From positions 1 through 31,818 of the forward strand of contig JAYULW010000092.1 of NCBI GenBank assembly GCA_043763155.1: a stretch of 31,818 nt of DNA, read 5' to 3'. The notes under the pieces are model-generated. The model saw only the letters and a list, made by a program, of their open reading frames with translations, was not told the origin of the DNA and ran no database searches. Position numbers and translations under genes: made by a program. The DNA comes from JANYBV01 sp043763155. GTDB taxonomy: Bacteria > Pseudomonadota > Alphaproteobacteria > Rickettsiales > SXRF01. Positions 7,860-15,840 of the stretch are shown here, piece after piece. Position 1 is the stretch's first letter; every line of letters begins with the position of its first letter.

Positions 7860-8864
7860 ATGAGCACAGTTGTTGAAAGCACGATGCAGATCCATAACCA
7901 CCACGCGGTATTGCAGCCATTGCAGGGCGCAGAGCTGGAAGATTTGCACACGGTGGACGAAGAAGCGCATGAGCTGAAGATGGCGCTGGCGTCGGCCAAC
8001 CGCGACAGGACCCGCATTATTTTAGACCAGATGAAATCGCTTGCGGGGAGAATGCCTACGCAGGGGCGCAAGGCGCGCCGCTCGGCGGGCGTTTTGCAAG
8101 CGGCGATTACGCAGGCCGAGCAGCAGCTGGAAGCCTTAAACGACGACGAATACCGGCGCACGCACGACGATGCGGCTGTGCGCAGGCTGTTTGAGATTGC
8201 GGTGTATAGCACCATGTCGAAAGACGCGAAGATGTTTTATAATAACATTGAGCACGACAAGACCTACAAGCTGGTGGCGGTTGCACCCGGCGGCAAGGTG
8301 GAAAAAACAATAGAAAAAGAAGTGGAAGGCGAGCATTTGCGCCGCCATTTCAGCTTGCTGAAATTCCACAGTATGAGCGAGGCCGAGAAGCGGCAGGTGC
8401 TCAATGAAACCTTCGGCGTGGATAATGCGGTGGAGCAGGTGGCTAATGATGCGGCGAAGCTGAAGGCGGAACGTGAAGAACTGGCGCACCTGCATGATGC
8501 ATTGAAGGACATGGAGGCGTACCGCGCCTATATCAGCATTACCCATTCACACGGGAATTTGCGCAAGGTGATGGTGGAGATTGCGCTGGACCATGACCAT
8601 TTCCAGCGGGCGCACAAGGAAGTGGATGCGCTGGTGCAGGCGTATGACGCGGTGCTGGCAGCGCCTGATGACGAGGGCGCGAAAGTGCGCCTGGTTGAGG
8701 CGCGCAGGCGGATGAAGAAAACGCTGAAAGACGATATTATCAACGATGTGCTGCTGGACGCCAATGACGGCGGCGTGCAGCCGATGCGCGCACCGGGCGA
8801 AATGCTGTCGCCGCTTACGCCCATGCTTGCGGCAGCGGGCAAGCTTCTGGGTGTTAAATCTTAA
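7860..8864 (+). CDS. Unknown soluble, helix-rich protein (334 aa)
   Basis: I do not recognise this 334-residue protein. It has no signal peptide or membrane helix and is rich in Glu, Lys, Ala, Asp and His. Long charged stretches (about residues 20-110, 160-225 and 255-300; for example QVANDAAKLKAEREELAHLHDALKDMEAYRAY) should form helices or coiled coils. A central, less charged stretch (RRLFEIAVYSTMSKDAKMFYNNIEHDKTYKLVAVAPGGK) may be a small globular part. The end (PMRAPGEMLSPLTPMLAAAGKLLGVK) looks like an amphipathic tail. Codon use and GC match the neighbours, and the frame is long and uninterrupted, so it is very likely real. It stands alone: the upstream gene is 111 bases away and the next gene converges with a 3-base gap. 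A scaffold or regulatory role is conceivable but not shown. Confidence 0.75.
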   Translation: MSTVVESTMQIHNHHAVLQPLQGAELEDLHTVDEEAHELKMALASANRDRTRIILDQMKSLAGRMPTQGRKARRSAGVLQAAITQAEQQLEALNDDEYRRTHDDAAVRRLFEIAVYSTMSKDAKMFYNNIEHDKTYKLVAVAPGGKVEKTIEKEVEGEHLRRHFSLLKFHSMSEAEKRQVLNETFGVDNAVEQVANDAAKLKAEREELAHLHDALKDMEAYRAYISITHSHGNLRKVMVEIALDHDHFQRAHKEVDALVQAYDAVLAAPDDEGAKVRLVEARRRMKKTLKDDIINDVLLDANDGGVQPMRAPGEMLSPLTPMLAAAGKLLGVKS

Positions 8865-8867
8865 TTT

Positions 8868-9578
8868 TTACTGGTGATTGTTCATGGTAAGCACTTCTTT
8901 GCTTTTCATGATGTCGAGCCGTTTTTGCAATTCGGTGATGACACCTTCGACGCCCTTGGTTTGGGCCATCTGCGAGAGTTCCGAGCGGTGGGTGGTGATG
9001 AGGCTCACATTTTCGATGGCGATGTCGCGCACCTTATAGTGGCCGTCATTGTCGTTTACCACGTAGTTCACCTGCAGGTTTTCCATGTCGGCGAGCATCA
9101 TCTGGGTGCGTACGGTGAAGTCCTGTTCGTTGTTTTCATGCACGGTGAAGACCTTGATGTCGCGGATGCGCTTGTCGGGGTTTTCGGCAAAGTTGGCAAC
9201 GTAGGTTTCGGTCAGGTATTTGCGGTATAGCGCCGTGTAGCGCTCGCGCTGTTCGTCGCTTGCGCGGGCCCAGCCGTTGCCAAGCACGAATTTGGCGATC
9301 CAGTCAATGTCTACAGAGTTGCTGAAGGCGGTGCGCAGCACACCCTTCCTGTCGTCGAAGGTTTTCTTGGTGTCCTGGATGATGGCCAGCACCATCTGGG
9401 CGAAGTGGCGGGCGTAGTCTTCCTTGGCTTTAACGCTTTCGGATTTCTCGGCAGGCTTCTCGGCAGGCTTATCCGGGGATTCTTCGGCTTTGTCTTGCGC
9501 GGCAGCGAAGCCGCACGGGAAGGTTGCAAGCAAAGCAGCGAAAAGGGCCGCTTTAAGGGCGGTGGACAGACGGTACAT
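8868..9578 (-). CDS. mlaC: MlaC-like periplasmic phospholipid-binding protein
   Basis: This 236-residue protein belongs to the MlaC/Ttg2D (toluene tolerance) family, periplasmic shuttles that carry phospholipids between the outer-membrane MlaA complex and the inner-membrane MlaFEDB ABC transporter. Residues 1-27 are a signal peptide (MYRLSTALKAALFAALLATF, cleavage near AAA-QD). A Lys/Glu/Pro linker with repeated DKPAEKPAEK follows, then the family fold: FDDRKGVLRTAFSNSVDIDWIAKFVLG, WARASDEQRERYTALYRKYLTETYVANF, and YKVRDIAIENVSLITTHRSEL. I chose the ATG at 9578 because AAGGA lies seven bases before it and the signal peptide then starts correctly; a longer frame upstream has neither. No mlaF, mlaE or mlaD lies beside it, which is unusual. 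Confidence 0.85.
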   Translation of the reverse strand: MYRLSTALKAALFAALLATFPCGFAAAQDKAEESPDKPAEKPAEKSESVKAKEDYARHFAQMVLAIIQDTKKTFDDRKGVLRTAFSNSVDIDWIAKFVLGNGWARASDEQRERYTALYRKYLTETYVANFAENPDKRIRDIKVFTVHENNEQDFTVRTQMMLADMENLQVNYVVNDNDGHYKVRDIAIENVSLITTHRSELSQMAQTKGVEGVITELQKRLDIMKSKEVLTMNNHQ

Positions 9579-9614
9579 GCGGGTCCTTAAGAAACTTGGT
9601 TTGGTGTTTAGGGG

Positions 9615-9643
9615 GCTATACACCATTTTTTCCATAGTATCAA
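9615..9643 (-). promoter_or_regulatory. Promoter for the mlaC-like gene
   Basis: On the minus strand TTGATA (9643-9638) and TATAGC (9620-9615) are separated by exactly 17 bases. The start of transcription would lie about 30 bases before the ATG at 9578, leaving a short leader with a good ribosome site. The -35 matches five of six consensus positions and the -10 four of six. Confidence 0.45.
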
Positions 9644-9748
9644 ATCCGGCGATGGGTAAACAGGAAAAGTTCGGAATTACCTTTATGTGAATAAATTTTG
9701 CGTTATATTGAGGAACTTCCGCTATTTCGCATATCCAAAAGGAACTTT

Positions 9749-12001
9749 ATGCTCGTTGCCTTATATTTCGCGATTTCCATGTTGTCGGCGTTCCTGCTTT
9801 TCCTGGTGCAGCCGATGGCGGCCAAGGCGGTGTTGCCGGTGCTGGGGGGCGCGCCCTTTGTGTGGAACGGGTGCATGCTGTTTTTCCAGACGCTGCTACT
9901 GGGCGGGTATTTGTATTCGCATCACGTGGTAAGGCGCTTGCCGCCGCGCAAGCAGGTTTGGGTGCATTTGAGTGTATTGGTTGCGGCACTGGTGTTTTTC
10001 CCCACCGGATTTACCGGGGTGACGGGGGTTGATTCCGCCATGCACCCGCTGTTGTGGCTGATGGTGACGCTGCTGGCGAGCATCGCTGCGCCGTTTTTCG
10101 CGCTTTCGGCGACTGCGCCCATGATTCAGGGCTGGTTTGCGGTGGCGGGGCATAAGCGCTCGGCGAACCCGTACTTCTTATACGCGGCCAGCAATCTTGG
10201 CAGTTTTGGTTCGCTGATTGTGTATTTGCTGGTGGTGGAGCCGAATTTCACGCATTCGCAGCAGCTCACGATCATGCATCTGGGCTTTGCGCTGCTGGTT
10301 GCTTTGTTTATGACGGCGGGGGTGAGGCTGTATCGCAACGGGGCGGTGCCCAACGTGGTTGCGCGGCATGTGAAGGATGATGCGCCGCCGGTTCGTGTGC
10401 GCCAGATTGCCTATTGGCTGGCGCTGTCGTTTGTGCCTTCGAGCTTACTGTATGGGGTGACGCAATATATCAGCACCGACGTGGCCTCGATGCCGCTTTT
10501 GTGGGTGCTGCCGCTGGCGCTGTACCTGCTCACGTTTGTGCTGGTGTTCGCGGAAAAGCCGATTGGGCTTTATACCTGCCGCTGGCTGCATTTGCCTGCG
10601 GCGGCGGGGATGGTGCTGATTTATCTTTCGTGGCTGGAATACGACATGTGGATGATGATGATGCACATGGTGCTGTTCTTCATCGTGGTGATGGCGTGCC
10701 ATGGGTATCTGAGCCAGTCGCGCCCGGCTGCGTCGCAGCTTACGAATTTTTACCTGTGGGTGTCGTTTGGCGGGGTGCTGGGCGGGATTTTCAATATTTT
10801 CGTCGCGCCGCATTTATTCACTGAAATTACCGAATATCCGCTGATGATGTTTATCAGCGGGCTTGTGTGCATTCCGTTTGCCAGTGCGCGCCTGTCGCGG
10901 TTGCGCTGGCAGTCTGTGGTGCCAAGCGCGGCGGTGCTGCTGGTGTCGGCGGCGTTTTATTTCGCGCTTAAGCATAATTTCTGGATTGGCGACAAGATGC
11001 ATGTCAGCCCCGATAGTTTTTCGACGGGCCTGTGGCAGGTGATTTCCGAGCTGTGGCGCATGATGATTGTGGTGTTGTTGTGCTTTGGGGCGCAGCGTTT
11101 GCGGCTTATCAATACGTCGGTATTCGTGGCGCTGCTTGTGGGCGCGCAGTTGCTGTATACGGTGTTTCCGGATATGGATTACCTGTTCAACGAGCGCAAT
11201 ATCTTTGGCGTGAACCGCGTGTTCTATGATGCCCGCACCAATACCAACCTGTTCCGCCACGGCACGACTGACCACGGCAAGCAATCGCGTGACGAGGCGT
11301 CACGCCTGAAGCCGGTGTCGTATTATGTGCCGCTGAGCATGGTGTTTGATGCGCTCGATGAAGACAAGCGCACCCGCACCAAGCCCGTGGCAGCGCTGGG
11401 GCTTGGCGTGGGCACGATTGCCTGTTACGGCAAGCCGGGCGAGCAGTTCGATATTTTTGAAATTGACCCGCTGGTGCAGAAAATCGCGACCGATGGCAAT
11501 TTATTCACGTATTTGCGCGATTGCAAACCAGACAAGCGAATCATCATCGGGGATGCGCGCATCAACCTGGGCAAGCAGCCCGACAAGCGTTACAGCCTTG
11601 TGATCGCCGATACGTTTTCGTCGGACGCGGTTCCGGTGCATATGCTGACGCAAGAAGCGATTGCAATGTATCTGGACAAGGTGGTTGATGGCGGGGTGGT
11701 GGCGGTGCATATCACCAACCGTCACCTGAATCTTGGTCCGGTTATCAGCTCCATTGCCGGTGAGCTGGGGGCGCATGCTTATTACTATTATTATGATCCG
11801 GGCGAAGATTACCCGCTGGGTGATCCTGCGGAGTGGATTATGGTGACGCGTAACGAAGCGTTCCTGCCGCGCCTGCAAAAAATCAATCCCGAATGGCACG
11901 AGATGCATTTCTTTGATCCTGAATATTTATGGCGCGATGATTTTTCCAACATATGGCGCGTGATACGTATGCAGACAAATTTATGGGGTCTTTTCAGCTA
12001 A
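9749..12001 (+). CDS. Membrane protein fused to spermidine-synthase-like domain, copy 1
   Basis: This 750-residue protein has an N-terminal membrane region (about residues 1-450, roughly a dozen helices, starting MLVALYFAISMLSAFLLFLV) and a C-terminal Rossmann-type spermidine-synthase-like domain (about 545-720). The nucleotide-binding loop reads GLGVGTIACYG near residue 550, followed by FDIFEIDPLV and IIIGDARINL. The motif DTFSSDAVPVHMLT near 620 matches the usual catalytic DxFSSDxxPxH region. True spermidine synthases have GGGDG at the first site; this one does not, so polyamine synthesis is doubtful. The substrate is unknown, and the family is often labelled fused MFS/spermidine synthase. 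The ATG at 9749 has AAGGAA just upstream; a TTG 17 codons earlier is rejected because the paralogue starts at the same place. The second copy follows after 22 bases. Confidence 0.85.
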   Translation: MLVALYFAISMLSAFLLFLVQPMAAKAVLPVLGGAPFVWNGCMLFFQTLLLGGYLYSHHVVRRLPPRKQVWVHLSVLVAALVFFPTGFTGVTGVDSAMHPLLWLMVTLLASIAAPFFALSATAPMIQGWFAVAGHKRSANPYFLYAASNLGSFGSLIVYLLVVEPNFTHSQQLTIMHLGFALLVALFMTAGVRLYRNGAVPNVVARHVKDDAPPVRVRQIAYWLALSFVPSSLLYGVTQYISTDVASMPLLWVLPLALYLLTFVLVFAEKPIGLYTCRWLHLPAAAGMVLIYLSWLEYDMWMMMMHMVLFFIVVMACHGYLSQSRPAASQLTNFYLWVSFGGVLGGIFNIFVAPHLFTEITEYPLMMFISGLVCIPFASARLSRLRWQSVVPSAAVLLVSAAFYFALKHNFWIGDKMHVSPDSFSTGLWQVISELWRMMIVVLLCFGAQRLRLINTSVFVALLVGAQLLYTVFPDMDYLFNERNIFGVNRVFYDARTNTNLFRHGTTDHGKQSRDEASRLKPVSYYVPLSMVFDALDEDKRTRTKPVAALGLGVGTIACYGKPGEQFDIFEIDPLVQKIATDGNLFTYLRDCKPDKRIIIGDARINLGKQPDKRYSLVIADTFSSDAVPVHMLTQEAIAMYLDKVVDGGVVAVHITNRHLNLGPVISSIAGELGAHAYYYYYDPGEDYPLGDPAEWIMVTRNEAFLPRLQKINPEWHEMHFFDPEYLWRDDFSNIWRVIRMQTNLWGLFS

Positions 12002-12023
12002 CTTATTTCAGTTGCGTGGTCTT

Positions 12024-14276
12024 ATGCTTGTTATCCTTTATTTCGGTATTTCGCTTCTTTCGGCTTTCCTGCTTTTCTTAGTACAGCCGATGGCGGCCAA
12101 AGCGGTGCTTCCCATTCTTGGCGGGGAGCCGTTTGTGTGGAATGGGTGCATGTTGTTTTTCCAGACGCTGCTGCTGGGCGGGTATCTGTATTCGCATCAT
12201 GTGGTGCGGCGCTTGCCGCCGCGCAAGCAGGTGGTGGTGCATATGCATGTGCTGCTGCTGGGGATTGTTTTATTCCCCAGCGGGTTTGTGGGCGCTAACA
12301 GCCTGGATCCGGCCATGCACCCGCTGTTGTGGCTGATGGTGACGCTGCTGCTTAGCATTGCCGTGCCGTTTTTTGCGCTTTCGGCGACTGCGCCCATGAT
12401 TCAGGGCTGGTTTGCGGTGGCGGGGCATAAGCGCTCGGCGAACCCGTACTTCTTATATGCGGCCAGCAACCTTGGCAGTTTTGGCTCGCTGATTGTGTAT
12501 TTGCTGCTGGTGGAGCCGAATTTTACGCATTTGCAGCAGCTCAGCATTGTGCGCTATGGGTTTGCGGTGCTGGTGGTGCTGTTTGCGCGGGCGGGGTGGA
12601 TTTTATACAACAACAAAGCGGTGCCGGACGTGATTGCGCACAACGCAACCGAAGCGGCGCCTATTCGCGCGCGCCAGATTGCTTATTGGCTGGCGCTGTC
12701 GTTTGTGCCATCGAGCCTGCTGTATGGGGTTACGCAATATATCACGACTGACGTTGGCTCGATTCCGCTGCTTTGGGTGCTGCCGCTGTCGCTTTACCTG
12801 CTCACGTTTGTGCTGGTGTTCGCGGAAAAGCCGGTTGGGCTTTATACCTGCCGCTGGCTGCATTTGCCTGCGGCGCTGACCATGATCCTGATTTACCTGA
12901 CATGGCTGGAATACGATATGTGGCTGATGCTGGTGCATATGGTGCTGTTCTTCATCGTGGTGATGTCGTGCCAGGGGTATTTGAGCCAGTCGCGCCCGGC
13001 AGCGTCGCAGCTTACGAATTTTTACCTGTGGGTGTCATTTGGCGGGGTGCTGGGGGGGATATTCAATACGTTCATCGCGCCGCACCTGTTTACCGAAATC
13101 ACTGAATACCCGCTGATGATGTTTATGAGCGCGCTGGTGTGCATTCCGTTTGCCAGTGCGCGCCTGTCGCGGTTGCGCTGGTGGATGGCGGCGCCTGCTG
13201 TGCTGGTGCTGGTGGCGTCGGCTGGGTTTTACCTGTCCATCACCCAGGCGGATTTTCTTGGCCGCGTGTTCCATACCGACGGATGGCGCGTGGTTGCAGG
13301 CATCTGGGAGCTGATTTTTGAATGGTGGCGGTTGCTGGTGGTGGCGATGCTGTGCTTTGGCGCGCAGCGCCTGCGGCTGATCCGCACCTCGGTGTTTGTG
13401 GCGGTGGTGGTGGGTGCGCAGCTTCTGCTCAATATTAGCCCGGATACGAATTACCTGTTCAGTGAGCGCAATATTTTTGGGGTGAGCCGTGTGTTCAACG
13501 ACCCGGCCACCAACGTGAACTTCTTCCTGCATGGCACGACCGATCATGGCAGGCAGTCGCTGGATGAGCAGTTCCGGCTGCACCCAATTACCTATTATGT
13601 GCCGCTGAAAATGGCTTTTACGGCAATGGACCAAGACGCCCGCACGCGGGATAAGCCTGTGGCTGTGCTTGGGCTTGGCGTGGGCACGATCACTTGTTAC
13701 GGCAAGCCGAAACAACATTTCGACGTGTTTGAAATTGACCCGCTGGTGGAAAAGATTTCGTATATGAACAACCTGTTCACCTATATGCGCGATTGCCCGC
13801 CGGAGAAGCAGGTGATTATCGGCGATGGCCGCGTGAGCCTTGAGAGGCAGCCCGACGCGCATTACGGCATGATCGTGATGGATGCGTTTTCGTCGGACGC
13901 TGTTCCGGTGCATATGCTGACGCGGGAAGCTATCGGCATGTTCTTAAGCAAGGTGGTTGATGGCGGGATTGTGGCGATTCATATCATGAACCGCCATTTG
14001 CATCTTGCTCCTGTGATCAGCACGGTGGCCCATGAGCTGGGCGCGCATGTGTATTACTATAATTACGTACCGGGCGACGACGAGCCGCTGGCTAACCCTT
14101 CGGAGTGGACGCTGGTTTCGTATAATAACCTGCTGGGGCAGCTGCAAGGGATTGATCCGGGCTGGCAGGAGCTGGACACCTATGATCCGGACTATCTGTG
14201 GCGCGACGATTTCTCGAACCTGCTACGCGTGATCCACATGAAGAGCAGCTTCTGGGGGCTGTTCCACGAGAAATAG
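12024..14276 (+). CDS. Membrane protein fused to spermidine-synthase-like domain, copy 2
   Basis: This second 750-residue copy is closely related to the preceding gene throughout. The membrane part starts MLVILYFGISLLSAFLLFLV and shares long identical stretches, such as SATAPMIQGWFAVAGHKRSA. The C-terminal domain has GLGVGTITCYGKPKQHFDVFEIDPLV, VIIGDGRVSL and MDAFSSDAVPVHMLT, so copy 2 keeps the more usual Asp-Ala-Phe where copy 1 has Asp-Thr-Phe. The membrane-proximal loop (about residues 390-440) and the extreme C-terminus are where the copies differ most. Start: the ATG at 12024 aligns with copy 1; a TTG four codons earlier is possible and the ribosome site is weak, so it may depend on translation of copy 1. 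The pair is probably one transcription unit. It converges on the next gene pair with a 13-base gap. Confidence 0.85.
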   Translation: MLVILYFGISLLSAFLLFLVQPMAAKAVLPILGGEPFVWNGCMLFFQTLLLGGYLYSHHVVRRLPPRKQVVVHMHVLLLGIVLFPSGFVGANSLDPAMHPLLWLMVTLLLSIAVPFFALSATAPMIQGWFAVAGHKRSANPYFLYAASNLGSFGSLIVYLLLVEPNFTHLQQLSIVRYGFAVLVVLFARAGWILYNNKAVPDVIAHNATEAAPIRARQIAYWLALSFVPSSLLYGVTQYITTDVGSIPLLWVLPLSLYLLTFVLVFAEKPVGLYTCRWLHLPAALTMILIYLTWLEYDMWLMLVHMVLFFIVVMSCQGYLSQSRPAASQLTNFYLWVSFGGVLGGIFNTFIAPHLFTEITEYPLMMFMSALVCIPFASARLSRLRWWMAAPAVLVLVASAGFYLSITQADFLGRVFHTDGWRVVAGIWELIFEWWRLLVVAMLCFGAQRLRLIRTSVFVAVVVGAQLLLNISPDTNYLFSERNIFGVSRVFNDPATNVNFFLHGTTDHGRQSLDEQFRLHPITYYVPLKMAFTAMDQDARTRDKPVAVLGLGVGTITCYGKPKQHFDVFEIDPLVEKISYMNNLFTYMRDCPPEKQVIIGDGRVSLERQPDAHYGMIVMDAFSSDAVPVHMLTREAIGMFLSKVVDGGIVAIHIMNRHLHLAPVISTVAHELGAHVYYYNYVPGDDEPLANPSEWTLVSYNNLLGQLQGIDPGWQELDTYDPDYLWRDDFSNLLRVIHMKSSFWGLFHEK

Positions 14277-14289
14277 TAAACGCTGAAAA

Positions 14290-15837
14290 TTAAACGCTGA
14301 GTTGGGCTGTTTTGGCAGCTTCGGTGCTGGCGGTGGCACGGTCGGCGAAGTTGCCGGCGGGTGTGGCTGCTATATCGGCCGGGGCAATGGATTTGCGCGG
14401 GGCGATTTTGCTGACTGCGCTGGTTTCAGGCGCGTGTTCGTGATGCTTGCTTGCCATGCTGGCCACGCGCTCGGCAGGCTCGGTGCCCAGATTATCGAGC
14501 GCGATATGGTGGTAGCGGTACATATCAACCATCAGCTTGTTATACACTTCGCCGAACTGGACGTTTTTGTCCTTCAAATGTTCGGTGAGGTAGGCGGCGG
14601 TGTTGGCCATCAGCTGGGGTAATTGTTCGGGTGGGGTCTTGGCCAGCGTGTCGGTTGCGTGGGCGTAGACTTCTTCCATGTTCAGGTCTTTGACGCCGTA
14701 GGGTGCGGAAAGGCGCATGATGAAAGCGGTGGTGAACAGCGAGCCGCCGACGGAGCCGAGGTAATCGGTCGAGACTTTGCCGCCGCAAGTGATTTTGCGC
14801 TTGGCGTAGCTGTCATAGGCCATGGTGGTGGAGCCGATGGCTTCGGTGGCGGTCGAGATTTTGAATAAATATTCTTCGCGGAACTTATCGAGCGCGGTGC
14901 GGTCGGGGTTGTAGGGGTCGGGCGCTTTGGCGAAGAAAGCCAGCGTTTTGCCCGCAAGCCAGAAGGAACCTGCGTTGAAGATGAATTTGTCGGGGTTGCG
15001 CATTTTCTTGAAGGCTTCGCCGGGCTTGCCTTCGAAGAGTTTGCTCATGCCGCCTTTCCAGTTTTCCCATTTCATGGGGAATACGAGCGACACGCCACCG
15101 AAATAACGCAGGCCCACTTCGCCCAGCGTTACAGAATTGGCCTGCATGAAGCTGTGGGCTTTCTGGCCAAGGGTTTTGGGAACGGGTGGTTCTTTGCGCA
15201 GGTCGGCGCGCTTGGCGTCGGCGGGGAAAAGCTCGCCCACGTTGGTGATGGATTCGCCCAGTTCGTCGTTTAGCTTGTTCTTTACCACATCGAGGCGGTT
15301 GTCGTCGGTGCTGCGCTGCGCGCCGAAGGCAATGTTTACGACGTTGGCCATCAGGTTCGATACGGCGAACACACCTTTGGCGGTGTCGAACGGGCGGCGG
15401 GCGTATTTCTGGCCATCAACGGTGATGATCCTGCCGGCGGGGATCTTGCTGTGCTTCTTGGCGTCGAATTTATCAACCAGCATGAAGCTGGAGGCCAGCT
15501 GCATGGGGTGGCCGGTCATGCTCAGGATGCCGCGCCATTTCCAGGCGTCGAATTTCTTTTCCGGCACGGTGAGCGTCATGTCGTTACCCTGTTCTTTCAG
15601 GATACCGAGCATTTTTTCTTTGGTTTTTTCGCCGTGGGTGACGAACATGGTGTCGCCGCCGATGGCGGTTTCGGCCACAATCTTCTGGCCGATGGGTTCG
15701 GCTAGCAGGCTTGCTTTGAAAGCTTCCTTGTCCTGGCCTGCTTTCAGGCGGAAGAAGGTGAAATTGCCATCGGACACAGGCGTGAATTCAACGCTTGCGA
15801 GGGGCTGGTTTGCAGACAGGTTTTTATATACGGCCAT
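14290..15837 (-). CDS. Unknown protein, copy B of a tandem paralogous pair (515 aa)
   Basis: I do not recognise the family. This 515-residue protein is clearly homologous to the next gene upstream (15841-17202). Shared landmarks are the N-terminus MAVY followed by VEFTPVSDGNFTFF, the segment GVFAVSNLMANVVNIAFGAQRSTDDNRL, a weakly hydrophobic RNPDKFIFNAGSFWLAGKTLAFFAK, DYLGSVGGSLFTTAFIMR, and the well-conserved C-terminal block EEVYAHATDTLAK...MYRYHHIALD (about residues 400-455). It lacks a signal peptide. Several stretches of 15-20 mostly apolar residues could be membrane-associated helices but are interrupted by charges. Compared with its partner it has an insertion of about 27 residues near 130-155 and a longer Ala/Ser-rich tail. 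Its ATG at 15837 follows the partner's stop by three bases, with GGGAG inside the partner's last codons as ribosome site. Confidence 0.75.
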   Translation of the reverse strand: MAVYKNLSANQPLASVEFTPVSDGNFTFFRLKAGQDKEAFKASLLAEPIGQKIVAETAIGGDTMFVTHGEKTKEKMLGILKEQGNDMTLTVPEKKFDAWKWRGILSMTGHPMQLASSFMLVDKFDAKKHSKIPAGRIITVDGQKYARRPFDTAKGVFAVSNLMANVVNIAFGAQRSTDDNRLDVVKNKLNDELGESITNVGELFPADAKRADLRKEPPVPKTLGQKAHSFMQANSVTLGEVGLRYFGGVSLVFPMKWENWKGGMSKLFEGKPGEAFKKMRNPDKFIFNAGSFWLAGKTLAFFAKAPDPYNPDRTALDKFREEYLFKISTATEAIGSTTMAYDSYAKRKITCGGKVSTDYLGSVGGSLFTTAFIMRLSAPYGVKDLNMEEVYAHATDTLAKTPPEQLPQLMANTAAYLTEHLKDKNVQFGEVYNKLMVDMYRYHHIALDNLGTEPAERVASMASKHHEHAPETSAVSKIAPRKSIAPADIAATPAGNFADRATASTEAAKTAQLSV

Positions 15838-15840
15838 GCG

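Larger units (their letters stand above)
9749..14276 (+). repeat. Tandem gene duplication, 2275-base period
   Basis: The two genes at 9749-12001 and 12024-14276 have the same length (2253 bases), and their starts and ends are both offset by 2275 bases. Similarity is high along the whole length at protein level and especially in the 5' half at DNA level. Bases 10100-10182 are identical to 12375-12457, 83 bases in a row including silent positions. This indicates a recent duplication or continuing gene conversion in that part. Confidence 0.9.

Noticed and set aside
13035..13913. Long open frame (about 292 codons) on the minus strand opposite copy 2 of the spermidine-synthase-like fusion
   Set aside because: A related but differently broken antisense frame lies opposite copy 1, showing it follows the codon pattern of the sense gene and not a coding constraint of its own.
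14278..14300. Direct repeat AAACGCTGA (14278-14286 and 14292-14300)
   Set aside because: It lies at the facing ends of two convergent genes, partly inside codons, has no T-run or dyad, and is probably chance.
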